Shown: one piece after another, positions 38,566 to 50,000 of the stretch | Position numbering within the stretch: position 1 is the first letter of the stretch | Layout: each line of letters opens with the position of its first letter | DNA from: Chondrilla cf. caribensis | Taxonomy: Eukaryota; Porifera; Demospongiae; Chondrillida; Chondrillidae | Length of the DNA: 62,500 nucleotides | NCBI GenBank assembly: GCA_964020155.1 | Contig: OZ026565.1 | Span: 2,562,501-2,625,000 of the forward strand | Reading direction: 5' to 3' | The notes under the pieces: model-generated | Databases searched by the model: none | Told to the model about the DNA's origin: nothing | What the model saw: only the letters and a program-made list of their open reading frames with translations | Position numbers and translations under genes: made by a program

Positions 38566-41150
38566 TTAGGTAGGCGGTGGGGGACGAGTTAAACCAATCA
38601 CGTTGAGCCTGTTTCTACAAAGGCAAAGACAAGCCGTTGGAATAGGAATTCTGACCCTACGCCAACCGCAATCATAAACATAGTCTTTCATCTGGATATC
38701 CCAAGTCCAGCAGCAGTCCCAGCGAAGCACACGGAGATCATTGTAGTTACAAGTCCTGTTAATGGCACAGAAACCACCACCTGGGAATGAACACCTAATG
38801 TAGCATAGAAATATGAAAGTGATAATAGAGTAAAATCAAACACCATTACACATGTATGGTACACTACTGGAAGCAAGGTTGTGGATTTTAACCTTCAGTA
38901 TGAATAATTATTATAGCTTGAATTTAAAATCCACTGCTAATGGTAGACACAGACAGTTGGCAAGAAATAAATAGGTACAGTGAATTTCCATCATCCACCA
39001 CTGCTTTAACGGCCAAACTTCTTATCTGCCACAATTTCCCAATATCAATGTTATAACATTATATAAGTGTCAATGATTAACTAGCCAATCTGCCAAACTT
39101 GTTAATCCACCATACTTCTTGAAAACAAATGTGGGTTAAGATTGATGAGAATTCACTGTATCATTAATAGCTAGAGATACCCTTTGAGATGCTTCACATA
39201 CAACACTAGCTACAGCTGCTATCATGATGATATACTCACGTTTGTTGTTGTGTAATACTATTGATACATTTGGTGGCAGCAATGAACGGTGGATAGTAAA
39301 AAGCAGATGCATTTCTGAATTCAAAATTAGAATCACAAGACAATGCCCTGAGATAAGCTTCAGCAACCGGAGTGGGAGATAAGGCGGCATAGTAATTCTG
39401 AAGGGCAAGATCTTGACATCCCGGAAGTCGTAACCTTTCATTCTCTGGTGGTGGCGTTGGCATATAGACTTTCAGAGCGAAGTCTGCATTGGTTCCGTTC
39501 AAATGCATATCAAGTAAGTTCTGAAGGTCCACATCAGTAACGCGCAGGCTTGGATTTTCAAAGTACAGAGGAAGATCAGGATCCGGTGGTGGCCATAAAT
39601 CCCCTTGGGGAACTATAGAGAATAAATGATGAATAAATGAAAGACTATAAACATACAATAACACACATAAAATCTATCCCCATGCATTATTCTTCATTTA
39701 AGCATGTTCTGAGCAGTTTGTTGAACACGTAAATGTGAGAAAAAATTATGGCTGGGTATGATACTACCATGCACATACGCACATGCCAAAACACACATAC
39801 AAACAATCATGCATGTGCATGTATACATACGTTTCTATTGCACAGCACAATACACATCAGTTGTGAACAGAAAATAAAAAAAACAGACACATAATGTTGG
39901 AACCAACTTTTTCCATAATATTGTAATGTAGGTAAAATGCCCCCGAAAAATGGACTTTCGTTATTCCGTAATACGAACAGGAAAATATGAACCAGTGTAT
40001 ACAAATCAGTATTAAATTACACACAATAAAGTGGATAAATCAAAGTTTCTGAGGGTGTAACATTTTCTCCAGTTTGTCCACCAATACCTTTGGTCCCAAC
40101 AACCTACCGTATAGCGGGAAATTTTCACGGGACAAAATTTTCGCAGATTTCGCGGCTGGCCTAACATCCGCGAAAATTTCCCGCTATACGGTATACGTGC
40201 AGGGGATTTCGAGGTCAAAATGCGATCATTAGGGTGTATTCTTTACGCAGGCACTTTAGACTGTACCGTATTAGCTCATGTCTCTGAGAAATTCGAGGTC
40301 TAGTTCGACAATGAAGTGTCTAGAACTCTTACAACTAGACAAATTTCGTATTGCCTATACGCAGTGTGTCTTTTTTGCTACCCAATATGGCCGCCGAATT
40401 ACGCCCCCGCATCTAAAGGTCATTGTCAATTAATTTCAATCCCAAGTATATAATCCCGAAATAAGGACACCCCTATAATCAGGACGCGAAAAGACTGACC
40501 CAAGGTGCCCTGATAACAGGGGTCCCACTGTATTTCACAGAAGAAACCATAGTGCAATTGCAGACAAAAATACTCCTATTTAATGAATACAATGAATATA
40601 ACATAGGCTAGCCAAACATCAAATTTGTGAACCACTGACTCAACATACAATGCTCCACTAATACATATGACAAAACCTCCAACCTATTGTAATTTTCTCA
40701 TACTAAGGTCATAATGCAACATAATTTCACCACAATGTAGTCACAATTTTGACAAATTACGATATGTTATGCAATATTTCGGGCTATACAGTATACAATG
40801 AATGGGAGGAGGGGGACAAGAGCATGTGCGAGGGGGGGATTTTCTACCTATATATTGAAGCCCGAGTTGGGTTCTCCAATCATACCCAACAATCAAAGTA
40901 TGTGCTGTCCACTACCTTTATCAAAAATATGTGAAGAGTAGACCACAACAGGATACAGCCCAAGACAACATAGATGCATACCTGGGACAAGTGGAATTAA
41001 TGGTAGAGCCTCGGGTCTGACTGTGTCTCCTACCGGCAGTAGACACTCAAGAGTCTTTGTTATGGACAAAGAGCCAAGATTAGGTGGCAAGTTGGATGCC
41101 TCAATTGCACCGAATGATGACAGCAAAACCACAATCATGAACTTGTTCAT
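38566..41150 (-). CDS. Noggin-like secreted protein B
   Basis: Three exons, 40982-41150, 39240-39612 and 38566-38794, join in phase to 771 nt (256 aa). The N-terminus MNKFMIVVLLSSFGAIEASN is a signal peptide. The C-terminal half has the noggin pattern: FYYPPFIAATKC, VLRWDCC, DCGWRRVRIPIP and ACLCLC. Vertebrate noggin ends in a similar Trp-Ile-Pro segment then ECKCSC; this protein adds 17 residues (RNRLNVIGLTRPPPPT and one more) after the Cys triplet. Noggins bind and block BMP ligands outside the cell; that role is inferred here. The upstream sequence CTTACAG just before AAATG suggests a further 5' UTR exon. It is a tandem paralogue of the gene at 42498-43501. Confidence 0.85.
38978..39158. 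mobile_element. TA-flanked MITE family M1 in a noggin-like intron
   Basis: The ends CAGTGAATTTCCATCATCCA and, inverted, CAGTGAATTCTCATCAATCT are flanked by TA (38976-38977, 39159-39160). It is 181 bp, in the intron between exons 39240-39612 and 38566-38794. Confidence 0.75.
40105..40193. mobile_element. Short palindromic MITE
   Basis: The ends TACCGTATAGCGGGAAATTTT are present in inverted orientation at both sides of an 89-bp unit whose middle also pairs partly (TTTTCGCAGATTTCGCGG). It lies in the first intron of the noggin-like B gene. Confidence 0.75.
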
Positions 41151-42380
41151 TTCTGTAAGATGAATAGTAAAAAATAGCAATCAATTCACTTGATCACACT
41201 TTAGAAGAGACGCTAATGCCGGGTGGAGGTGTACTTTGTAACCAGTACACAAACAGGATTGTTTGCAAGTGTACATATGCACATAAGAATACACAAATGT
41301 GCATGTGCATGTGTGCTGAACTAAATTAGGCTGTATTGCACTTTTGGCATAAATATCATGAACAATATGTCACTGATCTCAGAATTTGGTTTAGTGCGTA
41401 CTGTGCTTTGATTCAAATCATATACACTACAAAGCTCACAACCCATGCATATAAAGACCTTCTCTATTTTTGATGGTATTAGAATATAAATACTGACCTG
41501 TGTGATAACAGTGAACCAATGTCACAACAATAGTCATCATATTGTAATTATAATGATAACCACACAATTAATGCTTTCAACCTTCCTATAGTATTGGGAA
41601 TTCAAAACTACACTTAATACTTGAAAGTAGATAAAAACAAGTAAAACTAATAAACTTATATGTTGAGCAATATTATACAAGTAAATATAGTCCAATTGTT
41701 TATTGAAACAGTAAAATATATGCATACATTTTCCTGGAAGTAATAAGAAAGTGTTATCACAATTATTGCACAGGCCTATGAACACGGGTCCATAACCTCC
41801 CGCATGAAAATCAGACAATTCAATATTGACATATATTAAATCTCAGCAAAATCATATTTTTTCAGGATTGCATGTAGCAAAAATTGCATGATTGTGCGTA
41901 CCTTCAACTAGAACACCTAGAATCTCAATATTGAATATACTTCACAACATCTGTATGAATTTCATTAACAAATGGATAAAGTCCAAATCTGATAACTCCA
42001 AATAGTCTTGTATATGCACACTATCATGGGCAATCAAGCAATATTTGAAGAATGTCACTAAAGAAACAGTTTCTGAACATTTCAATCATAGGTCAAATAA
42101 AATTAGGGTGCTAACAGTGTGCAATGATACGCTACGCAACTCTAGGGCTTCTTGTCGTGGTGGTGATACGTATCAAGCACATTGATCAAATTACATATCA
42201 TATTGACCTCCCCATAACAATCACCAAGTACAAAAAGAAAAGAAATTTCTCATAACATCAGTTCCATAGTGATAATTACTGATGGCTACCAAACAATGAT
42301 GGAATTCAATGCAAACAGATTATGGCGAAGGAACAGTACAATTTCAAGAAGTCAGTTAACCAATTAACAAATGTAACTGT
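41151..42380. other. Interval between the two noggin-like genes
   Basis: AT-rich, with no coding exon recognised. The short minus-strand frame near 41537-41818 has no domain or splice context. The interval should hold the 5' UTR and promoter of the noggin-like B gene and the end of the A transcript. Confidence 0.4.
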
Positions 42381-42386
42381 TTTATT
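42381..42386 (-). terminator. Polyadenylation signal AATAAA of noggin-like A
   Basis: AATAAA on the minus strand, about 112 bp after the stop codon of the gene ending at 42498. Confidence 0.55.
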
Positions 42387-42497
42387 TTGATCTTCACTGG
42401 TATTAACAAGAATCTGAATGATATACATTAATGTGCGTGCTACAATTATAATAACAATGAGCCCAGTGATAATTATTAAGATCGAATTCTCAACCCG

Positions 42498-43501
42498 TTA
42501 ACAACTGCAACGACAACCGCGAACAATGGGGATTTCCACATCTCTCCATCCACATTCTCGTAAGTACCATCCATCAACGAGATTGAAGCAGCAGTCCCAG
42601 CGCAAGGCTCCAACAAGGACTACATTAACGGTATCTGGAGTGCAACTATGGCCAGCCTCCTCGGGAACACCACAGGTATCATTGGTACAAAAACCACTCA
42701 GAAAAAAGTCTGGAAAGTAGAAAGCAGGCAGCTTGCTCCACATAAACATTGTCCTCTGATTACACCCAGCTGTTCCTAACCCGTTATCTCTAAACCATTG
42801 CTTCAAATTCTCTATGACTCCTGGTATCGGTTGACCGGTGGCCCGATCATAGAATTCAGGATTCGGAGAGACAGGTAAAGGCACACTATCATTAAATTCA
42901 GGAAGTGGATCCGTGAAAATACTTGCAAATGCACTACGGGAGACAAAAACGGATGCTGGCTGTACTGGGCGAGTTAGACTTTCATTGTATCTATCACCGA
43001 GGAATCGCAACAGCAGTTTCACATCTATTTGTCCAGCAGGATGGAATACTTTAATGTCTTCTGGCTTCCAAACAACATCGTCACGATCAGCAACTAATCT
43101 GATACGCAGTGGTTGCTCAAAAACATTAGGATCTCTGTATGTTTGGCATCTGAGCTGGTCTGTAATAACGTATGGATACAGCCTCCCAGTCTTGCTGGTC
43201 CTAGCAAAGCACTCACAGGTGAAGGCAGCCAATAGGGCACACAGTAGCGAAACCCTCATAACTACAGGAGTAAAAGAATAGCGACAGTTAGTATTGTGCC
43301 ATTGATACATAGTTGATATTGTATACAAAATCCCTGAGTGTTAGAACACGTGGACTGTCGCTAGGTTAGTTGGCCACTCACTTCTGCCACACAGAATGCA
43401 CATCAGACTAGACAAACAGAAGTTGCCCACTGTTCCACTATTCGACAGTCCATGTGTTTCACTCAGTCTCCGAGATCTAAAGGAGACTCACTTTTTGCCA
43501 T
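42498..43501 (-). CDS. Noggin-like secreted protein A
   Basis: The main exon 42498-43261 follows a clear acceptor (CTCCTGTAG). A tiny 5' exon, 43492-43501 (ATGGCAAAAA then GTGAGT), joins it in frame to give a 257-aa protein; otherwise the ATG at 43259 starts a 253-aa form. Either way the N-terminus is a signal peptide (MRVSLLCALLAAFTCECFA). The noggin pattern is strong: an FNDSVPLP region, MWSKLPAFYFPDFFLSGFC, CGVPEEAGHSC, ALRWDCC, ECGWRDVEIPIV and terminal GCRCSC at the very C-terminus, as in vertebrate noggin. I see no basic heparin-binding stretch like that of vertebrate noggin. The coding body has no intron, unlike noggin-like B. Confidence 0.88.
43338..43462. repeat. Imperfect inverted repeat in the noggin-like A 5' intron
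   Basis: GAGTGTTAGAACACGTGGAC with CTGTCG on the left pairs with CGACAGTCCATGTG and TTTCACTCA on the right, about 125 bp in all. It may be a small MITE or a structured intronic element. Confidence 0.6.
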
Positions 43502-44072
43502 GATCCAAAGTGCATTCTGCGGTGCAGCGAATGTTTGCATTCTCGACAGCCCCAAATCGCTTAATCTTCTTACTCAAACAGCGTAACTTTACATATTTCA
43601 TTCACATACATAAAAACTACTCACCTGGTTCCGCTGACAAAATTTTCTTGCTCAACCACACCGAACAGCGTACAGCTGACGCAGAAATGGCCAATTTCCA
43701 AAAATTCACACTGGAAAGCTATTTGTGAACTATAGTCCATTGTTCCCTATGACTGGGCGCGCGTGCGCCCCACGCTGAAGCCAGATACGGGTACCCAGGC
43801 GTGGCCCAGACCCATTTCGAGAAATTGGAAGTGAGAACGGCTCTGTCGTGGAGTATTTATGGTCTCGTTCCCAAACCCACTTCCGGCCGCCATTTAACAT
43901 TCTGCTATTCACGTTCCACTAGTCTGGCCTGCTAGACCGTCCCAACTATGCGCCGAGGGCGAGAAAAGGGAAGGTTCCGTACACAAGTTAATAATATCAC
44001 GGACTCACACAACACTACTACGCACGCGCAGTATAACGTGTATCTACAAGCGTCAAATTTGAAATTTGTCAA
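43502..44072. promoter_or_regulatory. Divergent promoter region between noggin-like A and the RhoGEF
   Basis: The two genes are transcribed away from each other across about 570 bp. The middle (43740-43990) is the most GC- and CpG-rich sequence in this part of the window (GGGCGCGCGTGCGCCCC). This is typical of a shared promoter, but no TSS can be assigned. The part 43918-43985 resembles one end of the long-TIR element at 52469-53265. Confidence 0.5.
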
Positions 44073-47000
44073 ATGAATGATAGATATAAAATGGCTTCTC
44101 CGATGTTGAAGGAACAAGATGTTGACTTATCTATCGTAAGTACACCCACCCTTCCGAAGTCACCTGTCAGTTTAAGGTATGATATTAGGTACATTATCTA
44201 CACAAACGCCAATACTTACGTTTGCAAGATGTCTCAAGACCTAACTACTATTCTTTGTTTTTGTTCATTATGTATAATATTATTTGCATGGATTCGCAGA
44301 CCATGCTATGGATAATAGAGTGGTTGATTCATTATTTGGAATGATCAAGTGATCATATTTACGCATTTATACGTAGATACTGTTACCTACCTTACTTTTC
44401 AGTTCAGTTCACTGATACGTCTCAAATTTTCATGCATAGCGCTTCTGTATTTTCTGATTTGGATAACATTAAAGAAGTTGACATATGCCGAAAACGCCCC
44501 AGAGAAGGTGAATATGATGTCCAAAGCCTGTCTGACTTTTCACGTGGTGAACATTCAGGACCCTCGAAGAAGAGAGTGAAGAAAAGACATCTAAGTATTT
44601 TATCACTAGTATCACTTGTTAAAGACTCTCCAAAGGGGGCAAAATCTGCTTTAACGGTATGTTACTTATACGTTCATGTGTACATATGACATACGTGTGT
44701 TCGAGTAATCACTTCCTCTATTTTACTGTTAATGTCTTACTAATAATAGAGGTCTTTCAGTTTTACCAAGGATAGCCAAGTATCAGCAAAATATGTTGGT
44801 ACCAGAACACCTCATCATCCCTCTGCCAAGAAGTCCAAAACTTTGCGTCCACATATCCCACTGAATTGGATTGATGTCATTGAAAAAGAGAATAGGAAAT
44901 TTTTTGCAGAATCAGATGTGAAACGTCAAGAAGTTAGTATTTCCTCATGATTTTCACTGCACTAAGTGATATGTGCATTATCTTCCCCATGCTATCTCAA
45001 ATTATTTGTTACATAAGGCTATCTATTCACTGTTGAGAACAGAGATGGAAATGGTAGAAGACTTGAAGATGGTCCTCAATGTACGTACATACGTGAGAGA
45101 ACACTGAATGTGGTGTACCATGTAAACTGTGATGCATAACTATCACAATGAGTGACTGTATGTACGTATGTATTATGCATATTATTTTTGTTATTCACAT
45201 TGTACTCATAAATGTACATAGTACATGTACATTGGGTGCATATGTACGTAGGTTGATAAAAACTTGTACATGTCTGTTTGTTTTCATTGCTATCTTTTCG
45301 TATTTGTGTTTTGACTCTTATCCTCATTATATGTACATACATATAGTTTACTCATATGTATGTACATAAATGTTTTTTTTAATATTGCAGGTTTTTTATC
45401 ACCCAATGTTGAGTCTCAATCTCCTATCTGCTGAAGAACATTGTAAAATATTTGGATGTATTCATCTTCTGCTCCCCCTACACGAAGGTGTGTGCGTATG
45501 TATGTGTTAGATATCCAAGTACACAGCATTCCCTCTATTATTTCATTATGACCACTCCTTCACACACATCATAGTCATGCCACCTACGTATCCTTCCAAT
45601 ACAAATTTACATACGTACATCTATGTATATATATATGCCTGATAATATGGAAGTTTTACGTATATACCTACGTATATACATAGCATATGAAGATGTTAAC
45701 ATGTACATACATGTACCTACATAAACTAGTAATTTGGGGCAGCCCCACAAGTTGAAAACCTTGTAGGGCTTAGAAGAACCTTCACTGTTCAGCAAAGCTG
45801 TTGCACTCAAATTTCAACTAGTGCTGGGACGATTAATCAATTAATCAAAGGACTCTGTTGACTTCACTTCATGTCTATTGGATGACTACTTAGTCTGATA
45901 AAGTTGGAGTGGTTTCCGGGTACGCCCACTTAATTATGTACTTCCGGTGATTAATCGATTACTCAATCGGTTACTGTGTATTGATTATGGATTTGAAAAT
46001 TTCTGCCGATTCCCAGCCCTAATTTCAACCCAATTTTCAATTCTCAGCATTTTTAAAGCAGCCACCTTTTTGCGCAATATAAAAATTATAATATACGGTA
46101 CTTTCAGTAAAAAACTGAACGTACTACGGGTTGCCTACGGATGAACGTACGTGTTAAGTACGGTTTACCTACGTGTTGATACATACGGAATACGTACGGG
46201 TTGTTGAACTTCTGGAGAAAGTGATAATCGAAAAGAATGCAGACCTAAAGCGCCCTTTCAACTGTACAAGAAATTCAGAAACCTTCTTTCGTGAGAAGAG
46301 TAACGTCCGTTGGAAAGATCGTCCCCATCAGAATCCCGCTGAGTTGATTCGAACTCGTTTAAGGCAGAGACGAGCCTTCGCCTGGCAAAAAAGTGTCCGA
46401 GAGCGACAGCAGTAAGTCTAAAAGGTTAGAAAACCATGTAGTTTCGAATATTCCGTGCTAATCCTCTGTTTCCGAAAGATTAGCACTCGAATTCGCTGGT
46501 ATACATCGATCGAATAAGCCATTTTTCTTCGTCTTGCGGAATCAAATCACACCGTCGTTGCGCAAGAATTATGACGTATCATTGTCACCTTCGCCTAAAG
46601 TAATTATCACTTGCTGAAGAATGCAGTAGAAGTACGGGTCACTCATTTACGGGTTACGGACGTGTCGACTACGTACGGTTAAAAAACGGGTACGGGTACG
46701 CCCGTAGTACGTTCAGTTTTTTACTGAAAGTACCGTAAATTCACTGTTGCAGTTATGCGTAGGAACACATACATATTATTATAACTAGGTGTGCACATAG
46801 TGCAGAACCTCGCTTGTATATTAGTGTGGTAGCTATGGAGGGAGGTCAACTTCAGCTTCCATTTTTATCTCGCTAGGAAAAAGAATCTTTGCTGGTAGGT
46901 AGAGTCAGTCTGGGAATGAAATTGAGAAAGTCTATTAACTGTCTTTAAAGCTTTTCGCCCATCGTTAAAATTTTGGGCAACAATGATCAGTGACATTACT

Positions 47001-50000
47001 GTCAACCAGAAAGAAGAGTTTTATCAAAATTACCAGAACGGCAACCGTAATACGCGGAAACGCCATGTTAACAGTCACGCGCATGCCTACTCGCACATGT
47101 CATGACGTCATACTTTTTGCAAATGGCTGACAAGATGGACGTCATCATGGCCGGCCAATTCCAGGTCCCGAACGACGTTATGGCATACCCTACTTAAGCG
47201 GAAAGGACAGTGAAAAATCGTTACGCAAAATTTTTAGATAACTTGGTTGTTCACGTTTTAAGAGTTCTGGTAATCGCATAGCGGGAGAAGTGCCACCGTG
47301 AAGGAAAGAAATGTGAGTTGCCTTTTCTTAAGCGTTGCGCAAACTCCAGGTTGTCTGTACAAACGTTCGTTACTTTATTCTGTAGCACTCCGATGCCCGC
47401 TCACACCAGCATCGACCAATATCGAATTTCCTTCACGAGCACTTTGAAACTCTCGGCGAAAGAAAGCACAAATGGGACAAAATCTTAGAATTTTTAACCC
47501 GGAAACTAATCAAATGAGTGGGCGCCAACTCTGGGCACCCCTATGCGACGGAAACAGATAACCTCGCGGTATAAACCGCTCGGTAATAATATTTTATCGA
47601 GGATTATATATTGGAAGTTGAAAATGGATATTATTGAGAAATTCTGAAAAACCAATTGTAGTGTTGTCGCCTGATCGTATGTATGTACATCAACCTATGA
47701 CATACAAGCATACATGCATAAACACGTGTGAATTGTGTATTTTGTGTTAATTATGTAAATATCTTCTCTTTCCTTATTTCTCAACATGTATGTATGTACA
47801 TTCAATACAGACCTTGTACACCAGCTTCATGATTTGAAGAAAGATGAAGTCATTGAGAATGTGGGGGATTTGCTACTACAGTGGTTTTCCACTCTTACAC
47901 CTTATGTTGAGTATTGCTCCAACCTCGTGATTGCAAAACGAGTATTAGAGGAGAAGAAGAATGACCCAAGAGTACTTGACTTCCTGCAACGCTGCTTGGA
48001 GTCAGAGTTCTCTAGGAAGATTGATCTGTGGACTTTCTTGGGTAAGAGAGAACTAACATAGCACTTCATGGTTGTATGTACGTACATATGACATGACCTT
48101 TGATTCAGTGTATACCCTCCCCTCCACCCTCAGTATTACAACAAAAGGGGCATACAGTACTGAATTAATTCCACACTGCTAATAATGCCCCTTACAGTAA
48201 TAAATAAAAATTTAATGATCTCAAAGATTAATGGACTCCTTGTGTATTTGAGTTCTCAATGACCCCTTTACATACGTACGTATGTTGCTGAATTTGGTCA
48301 CTGAATGGGGCCATTTGAGAAAGGAGGGATTCGGCGTAACAGACTATAACATTCCATTGTATCTAACATACCACATATGCCTCTCTCCCATAAACTTGGG
48401 CCCAGTTTGGCCCTAGATTGCAACCCGAAAAGCCCCCAAGGATGTCATTAGGCAGGTTGCCTCACCTTCGACCATTAGATGTCATGTTTCTATGTACGTA
48501 CATATGGCATTGTATATGCAATGATGTGCATGCATGATGATATGAACTGAACTTGTGAATTTTGAATGAAGTGATAAGGCCATAGAATTGTAATTATGAC
48601 ATACGTCTATGTACGTATGTTGTTCACATAATATGATGAAATAAACATCATCAAAACCCTCACTCTTATATGAGTGTGCATACCTAATATAATATTCTGG
48701 ATTTTGTTTACTATTTAGATTCTCCACGAAGTAGACTTATGAAGTATCCAATTTTGTTAAGAGAAATAAAGAGATTGGTAAATGCAACCATTGCTATTAC
48801 TTGATCTTCAAGTTTTTGTTACGCATGTACATAGGCTTTTATCACGATCTATTATCCCGCCTTAGACGTCCAAGGACCATCCTGATTGGGAACTCCTACT
48901 TCAAGCTGTACGTATGTTTTACACAAAGATGGTGGTTTAGAGTTAAAATAGTTTTAATAAATTCTATTATAGAAAGTTTTTCATCTTATTCACTCTTAGT
49001 TGGTCAGTGTTGAAAGTCTGATCAAGAAAGTAGACTCATGTACAGGCCTCACAAAGTGTAGAGACACTATATCAAGGCTTGAGTTCATTTTTGATCACCA
49101 GGTACGTATGTATGTATGTATGTACTTACGTATGTATTATATACGTATGCTTTGCTAAATGGGTAAGTCAAAAACTCATTTATCAAAATGCAATCACAAC
49201 TCAATCCTGTCTTCTGCTATCATGTATACCTGTGTATGTTAGCCTCTACTTCATCAATGTAATCTGTGTGTGAACCTGTGTCCCCATGTTTAATCACACA
49301 TGGCCTGAAGATGTACGACGTACCGGTACATACGTACATTATAGTCATAGATCTGTATGAGAATAGGCAGAAGAGAGGAGGCAGAGTGAGACACTTATAA
49401 CGACACTTGATAATGTCATCCAACTAGAACTTAATGCGATTTCTATCTGTAATAATCATCAATTCATTCCACAGACGTTTATTTCTGCCTGATTTGTCAG
49501 GTTTACTGTAGATACTATAACCGCCAACACTTATTGATGAAAAATTAGGATTCACACGAGAATGCCATCTGCTGGCAACAAGCCCCACATCTGGGTATAC
49601 GTATGTGCTTATGTATCCCGATTGGTGATATTGTCATCAAAGGGACTGACTGGAGTACATTCGCGATGTACTGGGGTATCAACAGCCATTGTTATGTGCC
49701 CATTGTGTATTCTCGGCTGTATTCTTGGCTCGAGCCACTCTTCGACGCTCTCAACGGGGGTTGAAAAGGGTTGTTTCTCGGATTATCTATTAGAAGAAGC
49801 CATAACCGTTGCTTCATTCGTTCGGTAAGTATTCTTTAGCCTCGTTGGTTCGGCAAGTTTCCGCGTTCGTTCGGTAAATACTCTGAAACTCGTTGGTTCG
49901 ATGAGTTTCTTTGTTCGTTCGGTAAATACTCTGAAACTCGTTGGTTCGATGAGTTTCTTTGTTCGTTCGGTAAATACTCTGAAACTCGTTGGTTCGATGA

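Larger units (their letters stand above)
45730..46810. repeat. Dispersed repeat carrying two nested MITEs
   Basis: It begins near TTTGGGGCAGCCCC. Flanking and intervening pieces (AGAAGAACCTTCACTG, CCCAATTTTCAATTCTCAGC, AAATTCACTGTTGCAGTTATGC) match the 32331-32590 copy, which lacks the insertions at 45819-46021 and 46096-46735. It lies in RhoGEF intron 45488-47810. Confidence 0.65.

Noticed and set aside
43730..43912. Short minus-strand frame in the divergent promoter
   Set aside because: No start context, splice partners or domain; it overlaps the GC-rich promoter and a transposon end.
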